Shown here piece after piece: positions 1 to 8,134 of a DNA stretch of 47,203 nucleotides. The stretch lies in the NCBI GenBank assembly GCA_031552185.1, contig JAVBMU010000090.1, positions 1-47,203 on the forward strand, read 5' to 3'. The position numbers and the translations under genes were made by a program. The stretch comes from JAVBMU01 sp031552185 (GTDB lineage: Bacteria; Actinomycetota; Actinomycetes; Actinomycetales; Cellulomonadaceae). Below the pieces are notes generated by a model that had not been told where the DNA came from, searched no databases, and saw only the letters and a program-made list of their open reading frames with translations. Numbering within the stretch: position 1 is the stretch's first letter; each line of letters begins with the position of its first letter.

Positions 1-56
1 CGCCCGCCGGGCCATCGGACCCGGCCGCCGGGCCCGGCGCGGAGGCCGACCGGTGA
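1..56 (+). CDS. 3' end of an upstream gene, possibly recO (partial)
   Basis: An open frame enters from the left edge and ends with TGA at 54-56, overlapping the GTG start of uppS in a GTGA arrangement. Only 17 codons are visible and they are Pro/Gly/Ala-rich, so nothing diagnostic can be read. In actinobacteria the gene just before uppS is commonly recO, whose product often has a low-complexity tail; that assignment is inference from gene order only. Confidence 0.3.
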   Translation, partial: PAGPSDPAAGPGAEADR

Positions 57-910
57 GCCGCGGCCGAGCGCGGTTCCGCGCCGACGACCGGAACCGGGCG
101 GACGACGGCGGCTCGGCCGCCGGCGCGGCGGGGTTCGCGGCGCCGTTCCCGCACCCGTCCGGGGCGCGTCCACCGGCGATCCCGCCGCAATTCGTGCCCA
201 CCCACGTCGCCATCGTCATGGACGGCAACGGGCGGTGGGCGAATGCCCGCGGCCTGCCCCGGACCGCCGGCCATGAGGCCGGCGAGGCCGCGCTGCTCGA
301 CGTCGTCGCCGGCGCGGTGGAGATCGGGGTCAAGTACATCTCCGCGTACGCGTTCTCGACCGAGAACTGGAAGCGGTCGCCGGACGAGGTTCGGTTCCTG
401 ATGAACTTCAATCGCGACGTGATCCGCCGCCGGCGCGACGAGATGGCGAGCTGGGGCGTGCGGATGCGGTGGGCCGGCCGGCGGCCCCGGCTGTGGACCT
501 CGGTGATCAAGGAACTGGAGATCGCCGAGGAGCAGACGAAGCACAATGAGGTCTGCACGCTGACCATGTGCGTCAACTACGGCGGTCGGGCCGAAGTGGC
601 CGACGCCGCCGCGGCGATCGCCCGCGATGTCGCGGCGGGGCGGCTCGACCCGGGACGGGTCACCGAGCGAACCGTCGCCCGCTACCTGGACGAGCCCGAC
701 CTGCCCGACGTCGACCTCTTCCTGCGCAGCTCGGGCGAGCAGCGCACCTCGAACTTCATGATCTGGCAGGCCGCCTACGCGGAGTTGGTCTTCCTGCCCG
801 AGCCGTGGCCGGACGTGGACCGACTGGCGCTGTGGCGGGCGATCGAGGAGTACGCCCGCCGGGACCGTCGCTACGGCGGGGCGGTCGACGCCGTCGGGCC
901 GGCGGAGTAG
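53..910 (+). CDS. uppS: Isoprenyl transferase (polyprenyl diphosphate synthase, UppS family)
   Basis: 285-aa cis-prenyltransferase that condenses isopentenyl diphosphate onto an allylic primer to make the lipid carrier used in cell-wall synthesis. Visible family signatures are MDGNGRWA near residue 56 (catalytic Asp and diphosphate loop), the AYAFSTENWKRS segment, and near the C-terminus FLRSSGEQRTSNFMIWQ followed by YAELVF. The first roughly 45 residues are a disordered Arg/Ala/Gly-rich extension. The GTG start overlaps the TGA of the preceding frame, suggesting translational coupling. It converges on the zur operon to the right. Product chain length (C50 or C55) cannot be read from the sequence. 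Confidence 0.93.
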   Translation: MSRGRARFRADDRNRADDGGSAAGAAGFAAPFPHPSGARPPAIPPQFVPTHVAIVMDGNGRWANARGLPRTAGHEAGEAALLDVVAGAVEIGVKYISAYAFSTENWKRSPDEVRFLMNFNRDVIRRRRDEMASWGVRMRWAGRRPRLWTSVIKELEIAEEQTKHNEVCTLTMCVNYGGRAEVADAAAAIARDVAAGRLDPGRVTERTVARYLDEPDLPDVDLFLRSSGEQRTSNFMIWQAAYAELVFLPEPWPDVDRLALWRAIEEYARRDRRYGGAVDAVGPAE

Positions 911-936
911 CCGTCGGCCCGGCGCCGTGGAACCGC

Positions 937-1764
937 TCAGGCGATGATCAGCAACACGCCGCCGAGGCACCCGGTGAAGCCCGCCCACTGCAACTTGGTG
1001 AGGCGTTCGTGTTGGAAGACGTACGCGAGGAGCGCCGTGCCGACCGGGTAAAGGGCCGACAGGACCGCGGCGACGGTCAGCGAGCCCGTCGAGGCGGCCC
1101 ACGCGAAGGCGAAGGCGGCGGTTGCGTCGAGGACACCCACCGCCGCGACCGTGCCCAGGTCGCGGCCGGTCGGCCGGGCCGCGCGGACCAGCAGCGCGCA
1201 GCCGATGGCGAGCAGCGCGGCGACCGACCGCATCACGACCGTCGTCGTCGCCGCGGACGACGCCGACCCGCGGGCGAGAAAGATCAGGGCGCCACCCAGC
1301 CCGAGGGCGGCGACGATGCCCAGTTGGATCGACCGATAGGCGGTCGAGGACTGCCGATCGGCGCCCCGGGCGTCAATCGTGACCAGCGCAATCCCCAGCA
1401 GGCAGGCCGCGATGCCGGCCGCGCCGAGCATGCCGACCCGATCTCCCGTCAGCAGGCCCCAAGTGATCGGCAGGGCGGCGGACATCGCCGCGATCGGCGC
1501 GACGACGCCCATCGACCCGATCGCCAACCCGCGGTAGAGGGCGCTGAGACCGATGCAGGAGCAGATCCCGGCGAGCGCGCCGTAGACGACGACGTTCGTG
1601 CCGGCGCGCAGGTCCCAGCCCACCAGCAGGAGGAGAAACCCGAGCCCGGCGGTCTGTGACCCGGCCGTGACCGCGATCGATCGGACCCGCCGCGCGACCG
1701 TGCCACCGAGGTAGTCCGCTCCGCCCCACGCAACACCCGCCAGGAGGGCGACGAGGGCGCTCAT
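937..1764 (-). CDS. EamA/DMT-family membrane transporter
   Basis: 275-aa hydrophobic protein with about ten predicted membrane segments in two EamA-like halves, starting MSALVALLAGVAWGGADY and ending with a segment around FTGCLGGVLLIIA. The ATG (1762-1764) overlaps the zur stop codon as ATGA, so it is almost certainly the last gene of the znuACB-zur operon; a longer frame to 1914 exists but would run deep into zur. DMT proteins export or import varied small molecules and the substrate cannot be told. Its position suggests, but does not prove, a link to zinc status. Confidence 0.85.
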   Translation of the reverse strand: MSALVALLAGVAWGGADYLGGTVARRVRSIAVTAGSQTAGLGFLLLLVGWDLRAGTNVVVYGALAGICSCIGLSALYRGLAIGSMGVVAPIAAMSAALPITWGLLTGDRVGMLGAAGIAACLLGIALVTIDARGADRQSSTAYRSIQLGIVAALGLGGALIFLARGSASSAATTTVVMRSVAALLAIGCALLVRAARPTGRDLGTVAAVGVLDATAAFAFAWAASTGSLTVAAVLSALYPVGTALLAYVFQHERLTKLQWAGFTGCLGGVLLIIA

Positions 1765-2156
1765 GACGCCGTCGACCCTCGGCACTGAGCGCACACGCCG
1801 AAGAGTTCGATGGTGTGCTCGATCCCGCTGAAGCCGTGCGCGGCCCCGACCTGATCCGCCCACGTCTCGACCGTCGGCCCGTCGATCTCGACCGTGCGCC
1901 CGCAGTGCCGGCACACCAGGTGATGGTGGTGCTCGCGGCGCCGGCAGCGGCGGTACAGGGTCTCGCCGTCGCCGGACCGCAGGACGTCCAGCTCGCCGTC
2001 GTCGGCGAGCGATTGCAGCGTGCGGTACACCGTCGCCAGGCCGACGCCGGCGCCGCGGCCCCGCAGCATCTCGTGCAACTGCTGAGCGCTGCGGAAGTCA
2101 TCCAGGTTCGTGAGCGCCTCGCTCACCGCGAGCCGCTGGCGGGTCATGCGTTGCAC
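1761..2156 (-). CDS. zur: Fur-family metalloregulator, probably Zur
   Basis: 131-aa winged-helix repressor of the Fur family. The N-terminal DNA-binding region (TRQRLAVSEAL, then LATVYRTLQSLADDGELDVL) is followed by the metal-binding dimerisation domain with HHHHLVCRHCG and, at the C-terminus, CAQC, which form the structural Cys4 zinc site. Being cotranscribed with a ZnuACB-type transporter points to zinc rather than iron sensing. The gene overlaps znuB by 13 bp upstream and the DMT transporter by 4 bp downstream. It probably represses its own operon through the box at 5044-5058. Confidence 0.88.
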   Translation of the reverse strand: MQRMTRQRLAVSEALTNLDDFRSAQQLHEMLRGRGAGVGLATVYRTLQSLADDGELDVLRSGDGETLYRRCRRREHHHHLVCRHCGRTVEIDGPTVETWADQVGAAHGFSGIEHTIELFGVCAQCRGSTAS

Positions 2157-3118
2157 GAGTCACCTCCGGGCACCGCGCCCTCGGCCGCGCGCGCCGTCGG
2201 CAGCCGGATGCCGGGACGGTCCAGTTGCAGGTCGTCCGGGATATCCGGGTGCGGGTCCGCCCCCGCCGGCGGGTGCGGGCGGACCCGGGCGCGAATCAGC
2301 GCCGCGAGCGCGTAGATCACGATCGCGAGGACGACGATCGTCGCGCCGGGGGACCAGTTGTGCCAATACGTGATCGAGAGCCCGGTCACGCAGACGAGGG
2401 CACCCACGGCCGAGGCCGTCGTCATGGTGCGGCGGAACGACCGCGTGATCTGCTGCGCGACGGCGACCGGAACGATCATCAGCGCGCTCACCAGCAGCAG
2501 CCCCACCACCCGCATGGACACGGTGACCGTGAGGGCGGCCACCACGGCGACGGCGATGTTCAGCGCCCCCACCGGAAGCCCGGAGGCGCGTGCGAACTCC
2601 TCGTCCTGGCTGACCGCGAACAGCGCCCCGCGCAGCCCGAGCCCGACGGCCAGGATCACCGCGCCCAGCACCGCCGTGACCACAAGGTCCGCCCCCGTCA
2701 CGGTCGAGATCGAGCCGAACAGGTACCGCATCAGGTTGCTCGCCGAGCCGCCCGCGACCCCCATGATCAGCACCCCGCCGGCGATCCCGCCGTAGAAGAG
2801 CAGCGCCAGGGCGAGGTCGCCACTCGTGCGGCCCCGGCTGCGGACCACCTCGATCGCGATGGCGCCGAGGACGGAGGCGACGATCGCGCCCGGGACCGCG
2901 AGGGCGTCGTCGGGCACCAGCCCCATCGCGGAGCCGACGAGCCAGCCGAGCGCCACCCCCGTCAGCGCCACGTGGCCGATGCCGTCGCCGAGCAGCGACA
3001 GCCGGCGCTGCACCAGATAGGTACCGACGATGGGCGCGCACGCCCCGACCAGGAGCGCGGCGAGGAGGGCATTACGCATCAAGGGATCGGTCGCCATCGC
3101 GATCAGGTCGTCGAACAT
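2144..3118 (-). CDS. znuB: Zinc/metal ABC transporter, membrane permease
   Basis: 324-aa integral membrane permease of the ABC-3 family, with about eight hydrophobic helices beginning MFDDLIAMATDPLMRNALL. Family features include the SLLGDGIGHVALTGVALG stretch near residue 40 and the coupling region around SQDEEFARASGLPVGALN. Its ATG at 3116-3118 overlaps the znuC stop (ATGA). The C-terminal 50 residues (Pro/Asp-rich) are a cytoplasmic tail that overlaps the zur start. It forms the pore of a zinc uptake system with ZnuA and ZnuC. Confidence 0.92.
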   Translation of the reverse strand: MFDDLIAMATDPLMRNALLAALLVGACAPIVGTYLVQRRLSLLGDGIGHVALTGVALGWLVGSAMGLVPDDALAVPGAIVASVLGAIAIEVVRSRGRTSGDLALALLFYGGIAGGVLIMGVAGGSASNLMRYLFGSISTVTGADLVVTAVLGAVILAVGLGLRGALFAVSQDEEFARASGLPVGALNIAVAVVAALTVTVSMRVVGLLLVSALMIVPVAVAQQITRSFRRTMTTASAVGALVCVTGLSITYWHNWSPGATIVVLAIVIYALAALIRARVRPHPPAGADPHPDIPDDLQLDRPGIRLPTARAAEGAVPGGDSCNA

Positions 3119-3966
3119 CAGGCGCCCTTCTGATCGGAGCCGGGCGGGCGCGGGGTGGAAACGGCGCCCGTCAGGCCGAGCGAGGCCGCGTCCGCGATGA
3201 GATCGACCGCGGCGTGCGGGTGGATGTGCTCGTGCGAGCGGTCGGCGTGTTCCGCGGCCGGCCGCGGCGGCACGCCGTCGTGCACCACCCGGCCATGGCG
3301 CAGGACGACGGCGCGCCGGATCAGCGGCGCGAGCGGGCCGAGTTCGTGCAGGACGACGAGCGTCGTCAGGCCCGCGTCGATCAGCCGTTCCAGCGTGGCG
3401 GCGAAGGCCTGCTGGCTGGGCGCGTCCACGCCGGCCACCGGCTCGTCCAGGATCAGCAGCTCCGGGGCCCGGACCAGCGCCCGGGCGATCAGGACCCGCT
3501 GCTGTTGACCGCCGGACAACTCGGTGGTCGCCCGCCCGGCCCGGTCGGCGAGGCCGACCAGGTCCAGCGCGTGGGTCACCTGGTCCCGCCACCCCCGCGG
3601 TAGCCGCAGCCGACGCCCGTACAGCAGCCCGGCGGCGACCACCTCCGCGGCCGTCGACGACGTCCCGGACTGGGCGCCGACCCGTTGCGGCACGTAGCCG
3701 ATCCGGTCCCACGGCACCGTCCGGCCCAGCGGCCGGCCGAACAACTCCACCGTGCCGGCGGTCCGGGGCAGCACGCCGACCAGCGTGCGCACCAAGGTGG
3801 ACTTGCCGGAGCCGTTCGCGCCCAACAGCGCGACGACGTCCCCGGCGGGGACCGTCAGGTCCACCCCGCGCAGGATCTCCCCGCCGCCCAGGTCCACGCG
3901 GATCCCGGTCGCGCGGATCGGCGGGGGCGTCGGGTCGGCGGCGTCGGCTGCCGCTCGGGTCGTCAT
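3118..3966 (-). CDS. znuC: Zinc/metal ABC transporter, ATP-binding subunit
   Basis: 282-aa ABC ATPase. Walker A is GANGSGKST near residue 50, the signature motif is LSGGQQQRVLIARAL near residue 150, Walker B is LLILDEPVAGVD, and the switch histidine is in VLHELGPL. The ATG overlaps the znuA stop codon (ATGA) and its own TGA overlaps the znuB ATG, so the three subunits are translated together. A His-containing tail (SHEHIHPHAAVD) near residue 245 could bind metal; that is inference. Cytoplasmic, energises ZnuB. Confidence 0.93.
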   Translation of the reverse strand: MTTRAAADAADPTPPPIRATGIRVDLGGGEILRGVDLTVPAGDVVALLGANGSGKSTLVRTLVGVLPRTAGTVELFGRPLGRTVPWDRIGYVPQRVGAQSGTSSTAAEVVAAGLLYGRRLRLPRGWRDQVTHALDLVGLADRAGRATTELSGGQQQRVLIARALVRAPELLILDEPVAGVDAPSQQAFAATLERLIDAGLTTLVVLHELGPLAPLIRRAVVLRHGRVVHDGVPPRPAAEHADRSHEHIHPHAAVDLIADAASLGLTGAVSTPRPPGSDQKGA

Positions 3967-5024
3967 CGGCAGGTCAGCCCTTTCGTGAGGGCGTTCAAAT
4001 TGGCGGCCATCACCTGCACATAATCAGCATCCGGGTCGAGTTGCGACTCCAGCGGGTCGAGGTCCGCCGCGTCCAGGCCGAGATCGGCGGCGAGGGCGCG
4101 GGTGACCGCGGTGCCCGCGCCGGGTTCCGCGAACAGCGTGCGCACGTTCTTGTCCCGGATGATGCCGCTCACCTCCCGCAGCCGGGCCGGGGCGGGTTCG
4201 GCCTCCGGATCCGAGCCGGTGATCCCGACCTCGATCAGGTCATAGCGCTGGGCCAGGTAGCCGAACGCCGCGTGCGAGGTGACCAGGACCGCGCCTGGGC
4301 AGGGGGCCAGTCCGGTGGTGAATCGGGTGTCCAGGTCGGTCAGGTCCGCGGTCAGCCGGGCGGCGTTCGCCTGGTATGCCGCGGCGTTCTCGGGGTCGAC
4401 GGCGACCAGGGCCATCGCCACCGGCTCCGCGATCCGCGCCAGCCGGGTCGGGTCGAGCCAGAAGTGCGGATCGAGCGCGTGGTCGTGGCCGTGGTCGGCG
4501 TCGGTGTCCGTGCCGTGGTCGGGCTCCGGGCCGGCGGCTTCGGCCGAGTCCGCGTCGGCGTCCGGGACGGCTGTGGCGGCGGCACCGTTGGGTCGGGCCT
4601 CGAGCTCAGCGTCGTCGGCCGCGTCCACGACGTGGGCGGGCTTGCGGCGATCGATTGCCTCGTCGACCGCCGGCTGGAAGCCGGAGAGGTAGACGACCAG
4701 ATCCGCTTGCCCGACGGCGCGGACCTGGGCGGGGGACAGCTCGAGGTCGTGCGGCTCGGCGGCCGGCGGGGTCAGGTTGCGCACCTCGACGAGGTTGCCG
4801 CCGACCTGTTGGGCGACATATTGCAGCGGGTAGAACGAGGCCAGCACCACCTTTCGGCCGTCGGCCGGGGGCTCCGAGCCCGTACCGGCGCAGCCTGCCG
4901 CCACGCCGACGAGCGCCGCCGCCGCGAGCACGGCCGCGGTCCTGGTGCCGGCGGTGGTTCGGAAGCGGGCGGGGTTGTGGAGGCGGACAGTGGTTCGGGT
5001 GCCGGTGGCGCGCGGGAAGGTCAC
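3963..5024 (-). CDS. znuA: Zinc/metal ABC transporter, substrate-binding lipoprotein
   Basis: 353-aa cluster A-I metal-binding protein. The N-terminus has an Arg-rich region, a hydrophobic segment (TAAVLAAAALVGVAAGC) ending in a lipobox-like Cys, then the ligand-binding fold with PHDLELSPAQ. A His/Asp-rich loop (DHGTDTDADHGHDH) and DPHFWLDP follow; such loops typify zinc rather than manganese binders. LVTSHAAFGYLAQRY starts the second lobe. I chose the GTG at 5024 because it lies just downstream of a candidate Zur box and shortly before the signal peptide; a frame to 5165 would include that box. First gene of the zinc operon. Confidence 0.88.
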   Translation of the reverse strand: MTFPRATGTRTTVRLHNPARFRTTAGTRTAAVLAAAALVGVAAGCAGTGSEPPADGRKVVLASFYPLQYVAQQVGGNLVEVRNLTPPAAEPHDLELSPAQVRAVGQADLVVYLSGFQPAVDEAIDRRKPAHVVDAADDAELEARPNGAAATAVPDADADSAEAAGPEPDHGTDTDADHGHDHALDPHFWLDPTRLARIAEPVAMALVAVDPENAAAYQANAARLTADLTDLDTRFTTGLAPCPGAVLVTSHAAFGYLAQRYDLIEVGITGSDPEAEPAPARLREVSGIIRDKNVRTLFAEPGAGTAVTRALAADLGLDAADLDPLESQLDPDADYVQVMAANLNALTKGLTCR

Positions 5025-5043
5025 CCCCTCAGTGTCAGCTTGA

Positions 5044-5058
5044 TGAGAATGAATGTCA
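5044..5058. promoter_or_regulatory. Candidate Zur operator upstream of znuA
   Basis: The 15-bp sequence TGAGAATGAATGTCA is an imperfect 7-1-7 inverted repeat close to the AT-rich TGA-AAT-G-ATT-TCA type pattern known for actinobacterial Zur sites. It stands out in GC-rich DNA and sits 20 bp before the proposed znuA start, where a bound repressor would block transcription. Confidence 0.6.
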
Positions 5059-5401
5059 AAACCATTCCCAACACGAGCGGCCCGCACGCGCGTCTGGGCG
5101 AGTGATTCCAAACGAGTGTCGCCGCCGCCGGCGGGTGTTTGGCCGTCGATCGGCAGGGGCGGCACGCCGTGTCCGACGACGCCTCGGCGGACGGCCGCCC
5201 GGCGCGATGCGGCGCCAGGCGGGCGCGCGAGCGAGAGGTATCACGAACGAACGAGTCATGCGTCCAGCGCGAGGCAGACTCGTCGCGTGAGGTAGAGCCA
5301 CGCCGCTCGAGGTAGAACCGTCGCGCGCCCGACCCGCCGGTGCGGCAACGGCACGGATCTACCTCGGCGTCGTCGGGGCGGGGCGCCGGCCGAATGGGAG
5401 A
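5059..5401. other. Intergenic region between divergent znuA and dusB
   Basis: About 340 bp without a convincing gene. Open frames here are Arg/Ala/Pro-rich shadows. It contains two GAGGTAGA words about 20 bp apart near 5289 and 5309. The dusB promoter should be here, but I cannot place it firmly. Confidence 0.4.
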
Positions 5402-6628
5402 ATGGAGCGCGTGATCCCCTCCACCTCGGCCGCCGCTGCCGGGCCCGCGCCCGCCGGGCGCGGGCCCGTGCCGCCGGGCCGCGCCCTGCTCCCGCCGCTG
5501 CGGATCGGACCGATCGTCGTCGACGTGCCGGTGGTGCTCGCCCCGATGGCCGGCGTGACCAACCACGCCTTCCGCCGGCTGTGCCGCGACTACGGTGCCG
5601 GGCTCTACGTCGCGGAGATGGTGACCAGCCGCGCGTTGCTCGAGCGGCACGCCGAGAGCATGCGCATCGTGACGTTCGACGCCGACGAGACGCCCCGCTC
5701 GGCGCAGGTCTACGGGGTCGACCCGGCGACGGTCGGGGCGGCTGTCGACCTGTTGGCGGGCGAGGACCGGGTGGACCATGTCGACCTGAATTTCGGCTGC
5801 CCGGTGCCGAAAGTGACGCGCAAGGGCGGCGGCGCCGCCCTGCCGTGGAAACGCACCCTCTTCGCGGCGATCGTCCGGGCGGCGGTGCGCGCCGCCGAGC
5901 CGTACGGCGTGCCCGTCACGATCAAGATGCGGATGGGCATCGACGCCGACCATCTCACCTACCTCGAGGCGGGTCGGGTCGCTCAGGACCTCGGCGTCGC
6001 GGCCGTGGCGCTGCACGCCCGCACCGCGGCGCAACACTATTCAGGCACGGCCGACTGGTCGGCCATCGCCCGGCTGAAGGAGGCGGTGACGCAGGTTCCG
6101 GTGCTCGGCAACGGCGACATCTGGGCCGCGGAGGACGCCCTGCGGATGGTGGCACAGACCGGCTGCGACGGCGTCGTCGTCGGCCGGGGCTGCCAGGGCC
6201 GGCCCTGGCTGTTCGCGGACCTCGCCGCCGGCTTCGCCAACCGGCCCGAGCGGATCCGGCCGGGGCTGCGCGAGGTCGCGGACACGATCTACCGGCACGG
6301 TGAGCTCATGACCGCGGCGTTCGGCGACGAGAACCGGGCCTGCCGCGACCTGCGCAAGCACATGGCGTGGTATCTGAAGGGGTACGCCGTCGGCGGGGAG
6401 GCCCGCCACGGCCTCGCCATGATCTCCTCGCTCGCCGAACTGCGCGAGCGCCTCGACGCCCTCGACCTCGACCAGCCGTACCCCGGCGACGGGGCCGAGG
6501 GGCCGCGGGGGCGCACCGGCACCCCCAAGCAGCCCCACCTGCCGTACGGCTGGCTGAATTCGCGCGACCTCGACGCCGCGCACGAGGCCGAGCTGCGCGA
6601 GGCCGAACTGGCGGTTTCCGGCGGCTGA
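5402..6628 (+). CDS. dusB: tRNA-dihydrouridine synthase (DusB/NifR3 family)
   Basis: 408-aa FMN enzyme that reduces uridines in the tRNA D-loop. After a low-complexity N-terminus the TIM barrel starts with VVLAPMAGVTNHAFRRL. The catalytic region HVDLNFGCPVPKVTRKGGG holds the conserved Cys, followed by TIKMRMGID, ALHARTAAQHYSGTADW (FMN and RNA contacts) and GNGDIW. The C-terminal helical domain includes LRKHMAWYLKGY. The ATG at 5402 is used; a GTG at 5411 is an alternative preceded by a GAGAAT hexamer. Confidence 0.93.
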   Translation: MERVIPSTSAAAAGPAPAGRGPVPPGRALLPPLRIGPIVVDVPVVLAPMAGVTNHAFRRLCRDYGAGLYVAEMVTSRALLERHAESMRIVTFDADETPRSAQVYGVDPATVGAAVDLLAGEDRVDHVDLNFGCPVPKVTRKGGGAALPWKRTLFAAIVRAAVRAAEPYGVPVTIKMRMGIDADHLTYLEAGRVAQDLGVAAVALHARTAAQHYSGTADWSAIARLKEAVTQVPVLGNGDIWAAEDALRMVAQTGCDGVVVGRGCQGRPWLFADLAAGFANRPERIRPGLREVADTIYRHGELMTAAFGDENRACRDLRKHMAWYLKGYAVGGEARHGLAMISSLAELRERLDALDLDQPYPGDGAEGPRGRTGTPKQPHLPYGWLNSRDLDAAHEAELREAELAVSGG

Positions 6629-6666
6629 CGGCGCGAGCCGCGCCGCGGTCGCGGCGGCGCAGTCGC

Positions 6667-6672
6667 TAGGGT
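6667..6672 (+). promoter_or_regulatory. -10 box (TAGGGT) for leaderless dgt
   Basis: TAGGGT fits the TANNNT -10 consensus and is separated by exactly 6 nt from the dgt GTG, so transcription would begin at the start codon. Confidence 0.6.
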
Positions 6673-6678
6673 GGAGCC

Positions 6679-8019
6679 GTGCCCGGTGCGCGATTCACAG
6701 GCCCCGCCGCCGCCCCGAACGCTGCGGGGTCGACGGCGGGCCTCGCGCCGCCGTTGCCCGGCGCGGCGACCAGGTACGGCCCCGCCGACGTCGAACGGTG
6801 GTTGCCCGAGCCGGAGAAGTCCGCCCGGCGCAGCCCCTTCGAGCGGGACCGGGCCCGGCTGGTGCATTCGAGCGCCCTGCGCCGCCTCGGCGCGAAGACT
6901 CAGGTGCTCGGCCCGGGCTACGACGACTTCGTCCGCACCCGGCTGACCCACACGCTGGAGGTCGCCCAAGTCGGGCGCGAGATCGGCAAGGCGCTGGGCT
7001 GCGACCCGGATGTGGTCGACGCCGCCTGCCTCGCCCACGATCTCGGCCATCCGCCGTTCGGACACAATGGCGAGCGGGCGCTCGCCGAACTCGCGGCTGA
7101 TATCGGGGGCTTCGAAGGCAACGCCCAGACCCTGCGGCTGCTGACCCGCCTGGAGCCGAAGGTCTTTGCCGCGGACGGCCGCGCCGTCGGGCTGAACCTG
7201 ACCAGGGCCAGCCTGGATGCCGGCGTGAAGTACCCGTGGCGCTACGCTGATCGGCCGCTGCAGGCCGACGGCGGCCGGACCCCGAAATTCGGTGTCTACG
7301 AGGACGACCGGCCGGTCTTCGACTGGCTGCGGGACCAGGCGCCGGAGGGCGCCAAGTGCATGGAGGCCCAGGTCATGGACCTGGCGGACGACATCTCCTA
7401 CAGCGTGCACGACGTCGAGGACGCCGTCGTCGGCGGCCGCATCGACCTCGCCCGCCTCGCCGACGCCGAGGAGCGGGACCGGGTGGTCCAGGCGGTGCGG
7501 TCCTGGTACGGGACCGCCCACGACGCCGAGGAACTCCAGGCGGCGATCACGCGGCTGCGGGGGACCGGTCATCTGGTGACCGGCTTCGACGGGTCGCGCC
7601 GGGCGCTCGCCGCGCTCAAGGACGCGACCAGCCAATTGATCGGCCGCTTCTCCGACGCCGCCGTCGAGGCGACCCGGGCGAGGTTCGGCGAGGGGGCGCT
7701 GACCCGGTACCGCGCCCGGCTGGTGGTCCCGGCGCAGACGCTCGCGGAGATCCAGGTGCTCAAGGGCATCGCCGTCACCTACGTGATGAGGCCGCGTGAG
7801 GCCGAGCCGCTGTACGGCCGCCAGCGCGAAATGCTCGCCGACCTGGTGCAGGTGGTGGGCGAGCGGGCGCCGATCGCGCTCGAGCCCACGTTTGCCGCGG
7901 ACTGGGCCGACGCCGCGGACGACGCCGCCCGGTTGCGCGTTGTGATCGACCAGGTGGCCGCGCTCACGGACGTCTCGGCCATGCAGTGGCACGCCCGACT
8001 GGTCCGTCCCCGGCCCTAA
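6679..8019 (+). CDS. dgt: Deoxyguanosinetriphosphate triphosphohydrolase-like protein (HD domain)
   Basis: 446-aa HD-superfamily dNTPase that would cleave dNTPs to nucleoside plus triphosphate. The metal-binding His is in RTRLTHTLEVAQVGREIG near residue 88, the HD pair is in CLAHDLGHPPFGHNGE near residue 115, and the last ligand lies in MDLADDISYSVHDVED near residue 237. N-terminal RSPFERDRARLVHSSALRRL is typical of the family. The GTG start is supported by the -10 box 6 nt upstream. It lies just after dusB, a common actinobacterial neighbourhood leading to dnaG. Confidence 0.93.
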   Translation: MPGARFTGPAAAPNAAGSTAGLAPPLPGAATRYGPADVERWLPEPEKSARRSPFERDRARLVHSSALRRLGAKTQVLGPGYDDFVRTRLTHTLEVAQVGREIGKALGCDPDVVDAACLAHDLGHPPFGHNGERALAELAADIGGFEGNAQTLRLLTRLEPKVFAADGRAVGLNLTRASLDAGVKYPWRYADRPLQADGGRTPKFGVYEDDRPVFDWLRDQAPEGAKCMEAQVMDLADDISYSVHDVEDAVVGGRIDLARLADAEERDRVVQAVRSWYGTAHDAEELQAAITRLRGTGHLVTGFDGSRRALAALKDATSQLIGRFSDAAVEATRARFGEGALTRYRARLVVPAQTLAEIQVLKGIAVTYVMRPREAEPLYGRQREMLADLVQVVGERAPIALEPTFAADWADAADDAARLRVVIDQVAALTDVSAMQWHARLVRPRP

Positions 8020-8021
8020 TC

Positions 8022-8046
8022 CGGCGGCCCTGACTCCCGGCCGCCG
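8022..8046 (+). terminator. Hairpin after dgt
   Basis: CGGCGGCC and GGCCGCCG form an 8-bp perfect stem around a 9-nt loop just past the dgt stop. There is no U-tract, as is usual in this GC-rich group. Confidence 0.5.
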
Positions 8047-8122
8047 CGCCGAGTCCGAAATATCCACTCGACTTCGATTGTGAAGAATTCCACGAGCGTG
8101 GGCGAAGACGACCGGCGCGGCC

Positions 8123-8128
8123 TACCGT
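8123..8128 (+). promoter_or_regulatory. -10 box (TACCGT) for leaderless SpoIID-like gene
   Basis: TACCGT lies exactly 6 nt before the ATG at 8135, matching the leaderless arrangement seen at dgt and dnaG. Confidence 0.55.
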
Positions 8129-8134
8129 GGCATC

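Noticed and set aside
568..1659. 363-codon plus-strand frame over uppS and the DMT gene
   Set aside because: Arg/Gly/Ala-rich shadow of two clear genes on other frames; typical of high-GC DNA.
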